A stretch of DNA of 64,000 nt, taken from assembly GCA_016586335.1 (NCBI GenBank), contig BLYE01000156.1:1-64000 (forward strand). The letters run 5' to 3'. A program made the position numbers and the translations under genes. The notes under the pieces are model-generated. The model saw only the letters and a list, made by a program, of their open reading frames with translations. It did no database searches and was not told the DNA's origin. Below, piece by piece: positions 32,401 through 43,894 of this stretch; within the stretch, counting starts at the first letter, position 1; each line of letters starts with the position of its first letter. This DNA comes from Nitzschia putrida (taxonomy: Eukaryota; Bacillariophyta; Bacillariophyceae; Bacillariales; Bacillariaceae).

Positions 32401-33920
32401 CTACCAGAGCGAACGACGACGATTAATACGTCTACGACTGATACGTTGGCTTCCGTCTTCATTTTCGGTAAGGTCACTGCGAGTTTGGAGTGTCTCCAAA
32501 AATTCATGCGCTTCTTCTCCAGACATGATAATTCGGTCCACGACAGTATTGAAGGAGGAGCACTCGCGACATTGAACCCCGAGGAAATGCCAAGCACGGG
32601 CATCATCCGACTTTTCACAATCATTGCATGTAATATTCACCACACGTGCAAGCTCAGGCGGTACTTGTTGAAGTGCAACTCCTGCAGCCATGGCGTTCCA
32701 AGTCGGCATCATGCGTTCCCGTGTTTCAGCAGTCTTCTTGCAGATTGGACAACGGGAGTCATGAGCCGCCAACTGCCGAAAGCATTCCCAGTGAATGGCA
32801 TGCCCACAGGGCATTTCATGCGAAGCGCTTCTCGAACTAAACAAATATTCTTGACAGACAGGACAATTGGACTTGTACTTCCCACTCTTGCAGTTGTGGT
32901 TTGAGTAGAGAGACTTGTCGATGCACATTCCACAGTCATGACAGTGGCGGAAATTCTCGGCACCTCCCACACGACAGAATCCACAGTCAGTGCAATGGTA
33001 TGGTTTTTCTTCATTGGACATGAACAAATTGCAGACCTTGCAGTGATACTGGCCAAAAAGCACGCCACAATTTACACAATTGTCCCTACAAAAAAGAAAC
33101 AGGTGCTTGCTTGTTAGTTTCACTTGAATTCGCTTTTCAATCGTAGTTCCGGTAACACTTACTCTTTGGAGCTCTGTTTCGTGTAGCACTCGCGACAGAT
33201 AATCTCCTTGACCGCAAAACGATCGATGGTGTGATGGGTGTCTTCTGGCGTTTGCATGGCGGGATTCATGGGCATAGACGAACTTCTGGGGTATCGCCTC
33301 ATTGCCTGTCTTTGAATAAGCAAAGGGGGCAGGATAGGACTTTCATCGTGACAAATACGGCATCCAAATGCAGCGCCACAACAAGGGGAAATGAAAGTAC
33401 ACTTCCTTTCGTAGTGGTTGCAGGGCGGTCTGGTCAATTCAGCACGCTTGGTGGCCTCGTTGGAAACGGGGACACAGACAGCCCCATCATCCAGGAAGTT
33501 CATGGCATTATTGCTGGCCCTTGAATTTTGGTATCCACCGCCCGAACCTCCGGCGTCACCGTATCCGAGTCCTTCGTCGTCGCCGTAACCATAGGGATTG
33601 CCGCCAAGCTCCTGAGCGCTGTTCGTTGACCCCACGGAGTTGGTTCCAATACTACTTCGCCGACCATCCATCAAATGCTGGATCGAACGTCGTCTTTCGT
33701 GGATTGGCATGCTCTCATCCGCAAGGATTGCCTTGATACTTGCACGTCGTTGCCGCTCCTCTTCATGGGACATAGAACTCCTGCGGCCGCGGCGAAACCC
33801 TCCACCTCCACTATGTGTACTAGCAGAAAGCTGCTCGGGTTCACTTCGCAGTTCTTCAATCACAATTTCTTCGGTCTCCTCCGTCTCCATCGCCGCGTCG
33901 TCGACGTCCATGTCAGCCAT
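32401..33920 (-). CDS. RCHY1/Pirh2-like CHY + RING-H2 zinc finger E3 ubiquitin ligase
   Basis: Exons 33920-33163 and 33085-32401 (77-nt intron, phase 2) encode 480 residues. The order is the RCHY1 series: CHY finger (CNHYERKCTFISPCCGAAF ... ICRECYTKQ) completed after the intron by CVNCGVLFGQYHCKVCNLF; CTCHY finger (HCTDCGFCRVGGAENFRHC); RING-H2 (CPVCQEYLFSSRSASHEMPC, then CPICKK); C-terminal zinc ribbon (ITCNDCEKSDDARAWHFLG). Human Pirh2 ubiquitylates p53 and the plant MIEL/BTS relatives target transcription factors or iron-response proteins. The 185-residue N-terminus is disordered and not part of the family core; it is Gly/Ser-rich and carries four RRxS-type sites. No hemerythrin domains (BTS type) are present. 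Confidence 0.93.
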
Positions 33921-34527
33921 GATAAAAATTGTTTGGTTGTGCAAGTAGTTGCAAAACCGCAAAAGTATGCAGTGGAGTTTGGGCCTTGCTTGGTTGTTGT
34001 GAACCCCAAGATTTTGCTACTGGTTATTCAAGAGATGTGAGGATTCGATGCCAGTGTCACAAACATCTGCCCAAGCTTCGCCGGGTCATCCCCCGAATGA
34101 GAATGACCCCTTCTCTTCTCATTTTCGCTGATTCTCTATCAATCTCTACGTAAGAATCACGCCAGAAATCCTACCATTGGGACACGTGGAGAGTCGCATG
34201 CGCCACAAACTACATAACATTTTACTCCGAACTCCGGAGGAATGTTTTTGGGGCCCCCGAACAACTACGAGTACTGTACTACGACGTTGTTGGTAGCATT
34301 ATTTGAGAGGGCCACCATTCCAGTTAAACTTCATAGTATTCTTCCAACCTACCCGTACAGCTACTAGGTAGCACCTGGTAGTTATGAGCATTTGCAACAT
34401 CTTTAGAAAAGAGTTGGCATGCTTGAGGAAAGTAGCAGTCGCCTATTAGGACAACAACTCTCTAGCTAGCACTATAGTCAATAGACAAACAATTGAAAAA
34501 GCTACTAATAACCAATTGAACACACGG
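33921..34527. other. Intergenic, no feature seen
   Basis: 607 bp between the E3 gene start and the 3' end of the P4-ATPase, both on the minus strand. Upper part should be the E3 promoter. I see no RNA gene or clear repeat. Confidence 0.35.
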
Positions 34528-37500
34528 TTATACTGAAAGAACGTCACTTGTAGGAGATGTTGGGGGTTGTTCACCACGGGCTAGGGCTCGTTCCGCTTGT
34601 TTCTTCGCCGTGACTTCCCTGGATTCGATTTCAATATGAATCTGAGTTTGAGTTGGGTAGAACATGTTTCCAAATACCTTGCCAGCAACATCGAATGCGA
34701 TGGCACCCAACGGCATGAAAATGATCACCAAGTAGTTGATGACCCGGGTTGCGAGAATATGAGTGACAACACCGACCAAGTTGAAATATTCGCCAGGTCC
34801 TCGTTCTCCGATAATTTGATACACCCACAGGAATATAGCATAGAAAATAATGGACCCATAGGTCAGACCATACCACGTGTACGGGAGGCGACTAAAGAAA
34901 CCTTCCTTGACATCCTTTCGGCAAGTAAAGGCCGGGAAACGCCCATGTAGCAAAGATTTCGATTCAAACATGACTTTGTAGGCAAGCAAAATAATCAAAC
35001 ATGTAAACGTCACTTGCCCGACACTTTGCAAGTCACCACCTTCACCTTCGCCCACTGTGTCCTTGTTTGACATCAAGCCATGGAAAGCCGAGGAAACACC
35101 ACCAGCAAGAGACAACTGTGGAATACTTCCGTAGTAGAGGCAGAAAATGTGCGCAAGTGTCAACAATACCCAGCGAACAAACACTCGGAATGTAATCAGC
35201 TCATTTTCACGCGTTGGTTGGTATACTTCAGGGTTTCTTCTGATGTAGTCCTTCTCAAGGCATCTGTCAAACATTCCCAGCAGCAGAATTGGTACACCTG
35301 CAACAAAGTTCAGCATAGCGATAACCCATTCATCAAATAGGGGAGTACCACTGTATAAGGAGTCAGAGTTGAAAACAACTAGACATCCCGCCATCACAGC
35401 ATTCTTGTAAAAAGAAAACAGGGCGACAGATGCCAGGCGCATGAAATTCCAGCGTCCATGAATCAGCACCAAGGTCTCAAGGAATCTGAACTGTGCAATA
35501 GCAAAATCAGATGCATTCACAGCTTGCTTTCCTTCTTTTCCAGAAATACCCACACCGACATGAGCCTCCTGAATCATTCCAACGTCATTGGCCCCATCTC
35601 CGATAGCCAAAGTAACTGGTTCGGGAACAACGTGGTGACGGACTAGCTTGACCAACAGAGCCTTTTGTCGTGGACTGACACGGCAGGCAATAACAGCGTT
35701 GCATTTGCTGGCGACTGAAAATATAACCTCTTCCATCTCTGGGTCACCTAGCATGTGCTTCAATGCAGCACCTTCGATGACAAGTGCATGAGGGCCATCA
35801 CCACTCTTTGGTGTAGGTGCCACGGCATGGTGCGACTGGGGCGAGCTGATAGCTGACAAAGCTTCCATACGTTTCTCTTTCTTCAAATGTTTCACAAGAT
35901 GCCCCTTTTGAACTGACCGATCAACGGCAAACATACGCTCCAAAATTGTTCGTCTTCTGAGATCGAAATCATTCCCTGTTTCTCCACCGACAGGAGCAAA
36001 ACTCTTCAACGAGAGTGTATCCTCATCAATGATGGGCTGTGGTTGCTCGCTTGCTGCTTCGTTAGCTGTCAGTGAAGCCAAGGAAATGTTTCTCAACTCA
36101 GTTGAACCCAAGCGTCCTTCTTGCTTGTGCTTTTCTAGTAAGTTTCTAGCTGATTGAGCCCTACCGAAGACATTTGGAACTTCTTCGGAAGACAGAGACA
36201 CCTCAATTTCAGTGTCTGGTGACAATGCCTCAATCGGCGAGCGCTTGGCACTCAACTTTTGCCCTTCAGCAGTAGCGAGGAATTCTTGGATAATTTTTTC
36301 AGCCCTGTTTCGAACATTCCGACGGCGGACAACATCAAGGAGAATGTCTTTCTCGGCCTCCTCCTCCGTCTTCAAAGCCAAAGCTTGTGCATTCAGGTCC
36401 GTCAAGTCTGCCCCCACAACCTTTCCCAAACCTAGGTAAATTTGGAGCACAATCGACCGATGAGTTCGAGAAATAGCGCGGCTACACTTTGCCATCATGA
36501 ACTTCATGCTATCAAATGACCACGCGTCGTTGGACTGGTCAACTGCGGCCCTCTGGTATAGTGGGAGTTGTCCGTGTTTCACAAGACGCATGAACTCCAT
36601 CGCACATTGTGCGCGAACGTAATCGATTCCTTTGTCAGCCACCTCGATAAGCTTCATTTTCGGGGTGAGAACATGAGTAGAGTAACCGATTTCGATGGCT
36701 GTCTCTCGTTTATCACCAGTCAAAACCCACAACTTGATTCCAGCCTTCTCGAGAGTTGCAATCGTACGAGGAACTCCAACTTGGAGCTTGTCTTCGATAG
36801 CAGTGGCACCAACGATATGAAGGTCTCGCTCAATAGAATATGCAGCTGCCTTCAGCTTCTCGTTTCTATTTTTGATCGATGTTGAAGCAGCCTTGAATTC
36901 CTCAAGCCAGGTATCACACTGATCGTCGGTCAAGAAGCGAATACCTAGTACGAGGGTACGAAGGCCTTCAGACGCAAACTCTCCAAGATGAGACTGAATT
37001 CCAAGCATTTGAGCAATTTCCCAGTCATCTTCTTGCTGTTGGTCAGAACTCTCGGACACCGATCGCAAGTGAGTACTATCTCTTTTTGGAACATCAGGGG
37101 CAACTATTTTGTCAGCGCCGGTACAAACCTCGGCATCAAGCATCGCTGAATCGGCTCCCTTGCAAAGAAGCATAGCTACACTGCCGAGCTCAGGAGGAGA
37201 TCGCAGAAGGATAGACATTCGTTTTCTTTCCGAATCAAACTTGTTCACAGCCATAATGCTCCAAGTTTCCAACCGTTGCATGTTAGGATCCTCCAAGAAT
37301 TCATTAATCATGTTAGAATCCGCATTTGAGCTGGGAACAGTGTCTGCCGCAGTATCAGCAGCCAGAGTTTTTGGTGAGATTTTCCCTGCCTTGATCCCTT
37401 CAATTGTATCAGGATCAGTAAAAAGCGTAGGATGAGCACATCGGATCTTGATTCCGCTGGAGTCACGACCGACAACTTGAAAGCCAAATGACTTGCTGGC

Positions 37501-39918
37501 CGCAGAAACGAGGGCTCCTTCGTCAGGACTCTCGGCTTGATACATATATCCTAGAGGTGCACCATCCGCACCTTTTTCCATTGTCGTTGGGACATGCTCA
37601 GAGCTAGCACTGGCAGTCCGACTTCGATTCCCCTCAGGGATGCCGCCAATAACGACACCTTCTTCCCTCAAGGGTTCCAAGTCGCTCATATCACTGGCCG
37701 TTCGATCCCTCAGCTTTGACTTTTTCTTCATTAGCTTCTTCGACATGGAAGATCCCTGTGAACTCACTGACTTTGCGGCATCAATATCATCATGGTCGTC
37801 CAAGTCCTTTTCGACAACGACTGTGTGACACAGACTCATGACACGCAAGAACATTTCCGCGTTGAATGTAAGGTCGCCGTCCGCTGGAAGGGCCTGCCTG
37901 CCATTCACACCGACTCTACCTACCAGGAGTTGTCGTACAGGATGGAACGAAGACTGAGGATCTTCTTCGTCGACACCAGGTCTAGTCTTTTGGATCGGGG
38001 CACCAAAGACAAGACCATCTACCGAACAACGTTTGAATCGCATGACATTTTGTGTCAATGTTCCCGTCTTATCCGAAAACACGTACTGGACTTGGCCCAA
38101 GTCGGTAACATTGGTGCTTCTGGCAATTGCTCGAGTGTCTGTCTTGGCATCGTACATGTCGATGTCGACATATATCAGGAACAAGTAGAAGAAGTTGATG
38201 GCTTCGACGGTTACGTACATACTCAAAGGCACAAAGTTACTCAGGAGAGTCACATACAAGAGAAACATTTGCAGCCAATTTTTTGTGTACGTGTCCCATT
38301 TGGGAGGGTCAAGGTTGGCAGGCAAGTAAGGCCAAACATCCGTTGTATTGGTGTTGAGCCCGATGTACCACAAATCGTCGAATTGGAGGTCGTTGTGAAT
38401 CACGGCTTGTGTGCTCAATGAACTGATGCACAAAATCATGATGATAATCACCAAGACAACGGTCTTGTTCATCAGCCGGTCCAACTGGCTGAACTTGGAA
38501 GGAGTCTCGAACGAGTTTTGTACCAATTTCGTATCTGTTCCAGTAAAACAAGAAAAACCAATGGCCCATTCTGTGTTTCGAAGGACAGCACCGCGAAGGA
38601 GTAGATTGTCTGCTCCCAACGGAATGTCATGGCACTCATCCCCTGGTTCTACCGGCGGCAGAGTTAGCTTTCCAGTGAACGTGTTCACATGAGGGTTTGG
38701 AGGCTCCGAAGTCAGAGCAGCAACCCAGTGGCAGTCGGCACCTGGCGGAACGGATGCCGTGCTGGTCGGTGATCGAATGTCACCCATGGAACTGAAGAAG
38801 CTACGTTTGGTGGCAATCTCGTGAGATTCCTTTGCGTCTCCGGCATTTTTATAGGTTGGATGCTTCAGCACCGATACTCCGTCGGGGTGTGCTAGACAAG
38901 AAAATCTAGTGATTCGTTTGGTTGCCTGTTCAAGCGATTCGAGCTCACCCTTTACCTCTTCCTCTGGAGTGTCGGAGATGTCGTCCAAAGGTTTGCCACT
39001 CTTGAGGCTATTCAGGAGTTTCAACGGGAGATGCGGGCTTGTTCTAAGCTTCAGATTTGTCTCTCCGTCAATGGAAGAAGTCTCGATGTAGGCGCTGCCA
39101 CTATCGCCACTGCTGGCAAGAAGTACCATGTCGACAGGTACCATCTCTCTGTTCTTGACAAGCACCAAATGTCCTTGTCGGATATCCATTCGTCGAATCG
39201 TTTGGAAACCAACATTGACAATTTTGCGACTGCCTTTTTGGGAATCACTATGTGCACCAGGAACGAAGGACTTGGCGATGTCGACCTTGACGTCCTTGCC
39301 TGCCAAGATCCGATCATCTCGTGAGGCCCCCTCCTCTGCATCAATCTCATCGCCACGACGCAGAATAATGCAGGGTGCATTGTTTGTGAGTTCATCACTT
39401 CGATGACGCTTTTTGTCGGCAGCCCCCTCGACCAATAAACTGACCCCGACGACAAAGGTCAATGGCCCGAGCGTTGTCCAAGGCGAAATGGCGGATTCAT
39501 ACAAGTCCGTGTAATATCCTCCCGCCATGATAACCCCAACAACCAAAAAGTACAAGTTGGCAAACCTGCGGAACTGCTCCCCTACCGCCTATCATCAAGA
39601 ACCACCAACAAATTAGTGAGTGCTTTTTGCCTTTGCCCTTCCAAACCAGTACAGGCGCCACCAAACACAACCACCACACCAATCTTGGTTGAAAAAAATG
39701 ATGAACATGCAAGCACCTATTTTACCCTCGAAAGAATAGACACCACATCCAAACAAACCAGTTTTTGACAAACAGCATATACGTACCAGTGGAAGGAAAT
39801 TCCAAACTGTAAACTTGGAGGTTGTAATCATGTTGTCGCACCGATTGAAATCCGGCTTGCCGGCGACGAGGACCCTGTCGCCATCGTCAGCAACATGCTT
39901 GCTTCCACCGAGACCCAT
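34528..39918 (-). CDS. P4-type ATPase (phospholipid flippase), unusually long
   Basis: Exon 1 (39918-39787, 44 residues) and exon 2 (39588-34528) join in phase 0 across a 198-nt intron to rebuild the P4 N-terminal signature TTSKFTVWNFLPL/AVGEQFRRFANL; 1730 residues in all. Other motifs: SSIDGETNLK (about 218), FSDKTGTLTQNVMRFKRCS (phosphorylated Asp, about 550), LTGDKRETAIEIGYSTHV, GDGANDVGMIQEAHVGVGIS (about 1375), and ten helices ending in a polar tail. P4-ATPases flip aminophospholipids to the cytosolic leaflet of Golgi, endosome and plasma membranes. Typical length is 1100-1350. The excess lies in the acidic loops of the actuator and N domains and in a roughly 250-residue insert in the P domain. 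Confidence 0.95.
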
Positions 39919-40862
39919 GGTGCAGGAGAGGAGGTTAGTGTGATGTCACCCCTCTTTGGTAGATCCAAACTAGTGTGGCACTACCTGTACTTGTACTGTA
40001 GTAATGCACAGGCACTGTAGCAGTAAGCGAGTGAGCCAGCTATGTGAAGCGAATGGAAAAAAGTTGAATTTGGATGAGCTAAAAGTGCGAGCCATGCACC
40101 TCCCAATGCGACATTTTTCGATCACTCGAATCCTTGCGAACCCCCATGGCGCTCCGACTCCGGGTTACAACCAACGTGACGTTGAAAATGGGCGAGCGAA
40201 GTTCGTGGAAACCCCACCACGTTGCGATTCGTGTTTGCCGTCGTCGCTGAAACCCCAACAACAACATCGCCCCCCAATACCGTAGTAAGTCTTGCTTGCA
40301 ATTTGTAGACACACCTAATATGTACGGTAAAACAAGCGTATTGATGGAGTTACCTTACCCTTTTGAACTTGTAACTACCTAGCCGTCTACTACAATTACT
40401 GTAGCATATGCCAAGCCGTGTTGTGTTCCACCATTGCCAGAGAACTTGTAGCAGTAGAGAATCCCAATAGAGTTCCCTCTAGAGTAAAAAGCCATCACCA
40501 CCTCTAGATACACCAGCTAGCAGGAACGGTCCGGTTCCAGACACAACACGCGAACCTACAATAGTATTCTGGCTGATATTGGCCAAGATAGTATGGCTCC
40601 ACCATTGCAGGAACACGGAAGCTCGAAGACCAGCAAGTAGTTGTTGCGTACTACTATGTCAATGTTGATTCACACTATCCAATGGGTGCAGTGTCCCAAG
40701 GGTCATTGTCGGCTCCAGGTGAACAAATGGACTTGCAAAGTATAGTAGGTAGACAGTTTGAAAAATACCAACAAGCGCCCCAAAAGGCAACAACACTTCC
40801 ACTACCTTCCTTACGATTTCCAGATTAACAAAATACTGACTGAGAGGATCGTTCATGATTAT
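39919..40862. other. Intergenic, no feature seen
   Basis: 944 bp between the P4-ATPase start and the 3' end of the CHTOP-like gene. The short ORFs on both strands (up to 93 codons) have no coding character. The promoter of the P4-ATPase should lie at the left end. No tRNA or repeat was found. Confidence 0.35.
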
Positions 40863-41366
40863 TTACTCCTTGGATTCTTCTGTGGCCTCCTTGGTTTCCT
40901 CCGTGGCGGCTGCCTCACCCTTGACCTCCTCTGCCTCTGTAGCTTCAGCCTCCCCCTTTTTGGCCCAATATGAATCCATATCGTCATCCAACTTTTTAGA
41001 AACAACGGCCGTGTCCTTGGACTTTAGCCAGTAGTCGTCCATTTCTTTCTCGAGGTCTTCGGCAGTCACTGGCTTTTTCTTTTCAGGCTTTGGCTTCTTG
41101 GCAGCCTCCTTCTTACCCTTGGGAGCATCCTTCTTTCCCTTCACGGGTTCCTTCTTGCCCTTTCCCTTGGTAGGTGCGAGGGTTTTCTTTGTGCCCTTGG
41201 CGAAGAAGGTGGTCTCTCCCTTTTTACCCTTTTTGCCTGGCGGAGGACTCTTGACGTTGTGCTCTCCACGTTTGGTGGCAATCTTGTCGTCGCTCTTTCC
41301 TCCTGTCTTGTTGGCCCTGCGGCGAGGGTTTCGCTTTCTCTGTCCTGTAGTTTCTCCTGGGGCCAT
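40863..41366 (-). CDS. FoP/CHTOP-like basic RNA-binding protein
   Basis: Single exon, 167 residues from ATG 41366. The N-terminal two thirds are Lys/Gly/Arg-rich and disordered (RKRNPRRRANKTGGKSDDK, GKKGKKGETTFFAKGTKK, KGKKDAPKGKKEAAKK). The C-terminal third holds two copies of a short acidic motif, LEKEMDDYWLKS and LDDDMDSYWAKK. This is the FoP-duplication motif of CHTOP (Friend of PRMT1) and of ALY/REF-type mRNA export factors, where it binds UAP56/DDX39. Length and order fit a minimal CHTOP-like nuclear mRNA export adaptor. There is no RRM. The tail is Glu/Ala/Thr-rich. Confidence 0.75.
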   Translation of the reverse strand: MAPGETTGQRKRNPRRRANKTGGKSDDKIATKRGEHNVKSPPPGKKGKKGETTFFAKGTKKTLAPTKGKGKKEPVKGKKDAPKGKKEAAKKPKPEKKKPVTAEDLEKEMDDYWLKSKDTAVVSKKLDDDMDSYWAKKGEAEATEAEEVKGEAAATEETKEATEESKE

Positions 41367-41696
41367 GGTGGGAGTAGAGGAGTACTCGTAAGTTTGGTTG
41401 TATAGCTGCTGCTGCTGCAATGATGTACGCCGCCAAAGGATCTTGTCCGCTTGTCATCATGAGAGCTGGCCGTTGCTTCAAATGTGGGGAGGGGAGGGAC
41501 ATTAGGAGGAAATGTCTGTCCTATGTCCGTCCCTCTAATCCCATCCTTGCTTTTCGGACGACTGAACGAAGACCGACGCCGACTGACATGTCAACTGTCC
41601 ATCCCAGACGTACTCCTATTGAAGAAAGCAAGTCGACAGAGTTCAGGGTTTCCTTCCAACCCATACCCTTTGACTCATTCTTGTTTCGTAGTCTCC
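41367..41696. promoter_or_regulatory. Divergent intergenic region CHTOP-like / S1-NKAP
   Basis: 330 bp between two divergent genes of mRNA metabolism, holding both promoters. The plus-strand frame stays open through it, but translation from an upstream start is not supported. Confidence 0.35.
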
Positions 41697-43427
41697 ATGT
41701 CGTCCCGTCACAGAGAGTACTCGAACGATCGAGACGAGTTTGGAAGACGTCGCAAAGACTCCGATGATCGCCGTAGTCATCGCACCTCTTCCAGTCGAGA
41801 CTACCATCACAGGGATTCTCGGAGTCGTTACAACGATGACCGAAGTTACAACAACCGGGAGGATGAAGATCGATACGATGATCGGAGGTCACACCGGTAC
41901 CACTCTGACCGTCGAGAGCACACAGGAAGGAATGAGGGCTCATCCCGTCGGAGAGACGAACACAACAACAATTACTCGGCCTCAGACCGAGATCGACGTC
42001 GACCCACTGACCGCGATCCTACCCCCACTAGACAAGAAAAGGATGAATACTATGGGCCAGCTCACACACAAGAGGAGACTCTCAAGCCGGGTATGGTAGT
42101 CAAAGGGGAAATCTCGCGTTTGGAACCATTTGGCGCCTTTCTGGACTTTATGGTAGAGGAGGAACGCCATCGTGGTTTGATCCACATTAGTCAGTTGGCC
42201 TCCCATCGAGTGGAACAAGTGTCCGAGGTGGTTCGACAAGGGCAAACACGGTATGCCGTCATTCTTGATGTGGAACAAGAGCGGGGGAGGAATCGCAGAG
42301 TGAGACTTAGTATGAAGGATGTCGACCAAGAGTCTGGCAGTTATCGCGGCCCTCCTGTGAATGCAAGCCATGGCGGTGGAGGGCGACCCCCTCCACCTAG
42401 AGAGTTGGAGAGGCGTGCCAAACAACGCCGGGAATTGTATTTGGAATATTCGGCGGACTGGATGAAAGGATCAGAGGAGTGGAATCACCCTCGAGCACCA
42501 GGATATTTGCGCACACTTTGGTCTGCCAGCCCACAGCCTCAGGAAGCCGAGAAACATCAAGACCCTCCTGCCAATGGTGGCACATCAAAATCAGGCAAGA
42601 ATCGGGATGATGATTCTTCGAGCTCATCCGATGATAGTGAGTCGTCTTCCGAAGACAGCGACAGTTCCTCGGAATACAGCCGCAGGCGAAATCGACACAG
42701 GAGTAAACGTTCGCGTAGTGATCGCAAGCGCAGTAGTCGCTCTCGACGGAGCCGGAAGTCTCACCGAAGCAAGCGGCGACGTCGGTATTCCAGCAGCGAG
42801 AGTAGCAGTGAAGACTCGTCTTCTGAAAGCTCCTCTGACGAGTCAACACCACCGCGCAAAAAGGAGAAACCCCAAGAGGATTCCAAGGAACCCCCGAAGG
42901 AAGTAGTAGAGGAAGCGCAAAACTCCCCAGTGGTAGTGGATGACACGGAATGGAAAGAAGCACAAAGACTCAAAGATGAAATTCAACCTGACAACCATGG
43001 AGTGGACGACGACGAGGAGGAAGGACCAATGCCCCTTCCTCAATCCAATGCAGCAGGAGGTGGTTCCAATCAAGGCAACGCCTCTTACGGAAAGGCTTTG
43101 CTTCCTGGAGAAGGCCAAGCCATCGCCCAATATGTCCAACAAAATTTGAGAATCCCCCGTCGAGGTGAGATTGGATACTCTGGTGATGACATTGATCATT
43201 TTGAGAAGAGTGGTTACGTCATGAGCGGATCGCGACATCAACGTATGAACGCTGTGCGTATCCGTAAGGAGAACCAAGTCTATTCTGCAGAAGAGCAGAG
43301 AGCCCTGGCTCTTGTCACAATGGAGGAAAATCAGCAGAAAGAAGCTCAACTAATGGAAGACTTTCGTATTATGTTGAAAGAAAAACAGCGGATGCGAGAG
43401 AAGGCAAAAAAGACTAGCGACAAGTAA
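41697..43427 (+). CDS. S1 RNA-binding domain fused to NKAP C-terminal domain
   Basis: Single exon, 576 residues. Residues 1-125 are RS/RD-rich. Residues about 132-208 form an S1 domain (GMVVKGEISRLEPFGAFLDF, HRGLIHISQLAS, VRLSMKDVDQESGSY) of the DHX8/ZCCHC17 type. Then come a Ser/Arg-rich linker and RSRRSRKSHRSKRRRRYSS repeats. The last 110 residues match the NKAP C-terminal domain: YGKALLPGEGQAIAQYVQQN, then RIPRRGEIGYSGDDIDHFEK, GYVMSGSRHQRMNAVRIRKE and YSAEEQRALALVTMEE. NKAP binds RNA and sits in the activated spliceosome, docking exons through this C-terminal motif; it also acts with HDAC3 in animals. I do not know an S1 domain in animal NKAP. Confidence 0.9.
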   Translation: MSSRHREYSNDRDEFGRRRKDSDDRRSHRTSSSRDYHHRDSRSRYNDDRSYNNREDEDRYDDRRSHRYHSDRREHTGRNEGSSRRRDEHNNNYSASDRDRRRPTDRDPTPTRQEKDEYYGPAHTQEETLKPGMVVKGEISRLEPFGAFLDFMVEEERHRGLIHISQLASHRVEQVSEVVRQGQTRYAVILDVEQERGRNRRVRLSMKDVDQESGSYRGPPVNASHGGGGRPPPPRELERRAKQRRELYLEYSADWMKGSEEWNHPRAPGYLRTLWSASPQPQEAEKHQDPPANGGTSKSGKNRDDDSSSSSDDSESSSEDSDSSSEYSRRRNRHRSKRSRSDRKRSSRSRRSRKSHRSKRRRRYSSSESSSEDSSSESSSDESTPPRKKEKPQEDSKEPPKEVVEEAQNSPVVVDDTEWKEAQRLKDEIQPDNHGVDDDEEEGPMPLPQSNAAGGGSNQGNASYGKALLPGEGQAIAQYVQQNLRIPRRGEIGYSGDDIDHFEKSGYVMSGSRHQRMNAVRIRKENQVYSAEEQRALALVTMEENQQKEAQLMEDFRIMLKEKQRMREKAKKTSDK

Positions 43428-43894
43428 TATAGCAATTATATTTTCTAGTTTTTGACTAGCTTCCTCACCTGGCAAGGTCTGCCTGCCCTGAGGAATATCA
43501 CACGAGCACCAAATTATAATATGCACAAACCAATTCTTGTTTGTGAACTTGTGTGGATCTAAGGATGGACCTGGGAAGGCAGCACCATTTACACCATCCG
43601 AGTTGGTATTCCACTCGAACAAAGTTCTTCATTGTTCCTAGTAATTGCTTGGTTCCCCATATCAAAACCTTTCGGTGCTATGACTTAACTGCAAAGGGAA
43701 AGCACATCATATCTTCAACGGAAGGATGATTGTTCTATTTTAACTCCAGAGCCCAGGACTTGTTGTAGCAATCAAAACTCAACGATGGAATCGTGACAGA
43801 ATCGAATCATGGCAAATATGCGACTGGGTGGACCACAAGAGGGTGTTGGCAGCAATTTTCGAGAGATCCAGAGGGGAGGATCCATTTTCTCACC
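43428..43894. other. Intergenic, no feature seen
   Basis: 467 bp between two plus-strand genes. A minus ORF (43350-43622) overlaps the 3' end of the NKAP gene and is a shadow. The promoter of the hydrolase is expected at the right end. Confidence 0.35.
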
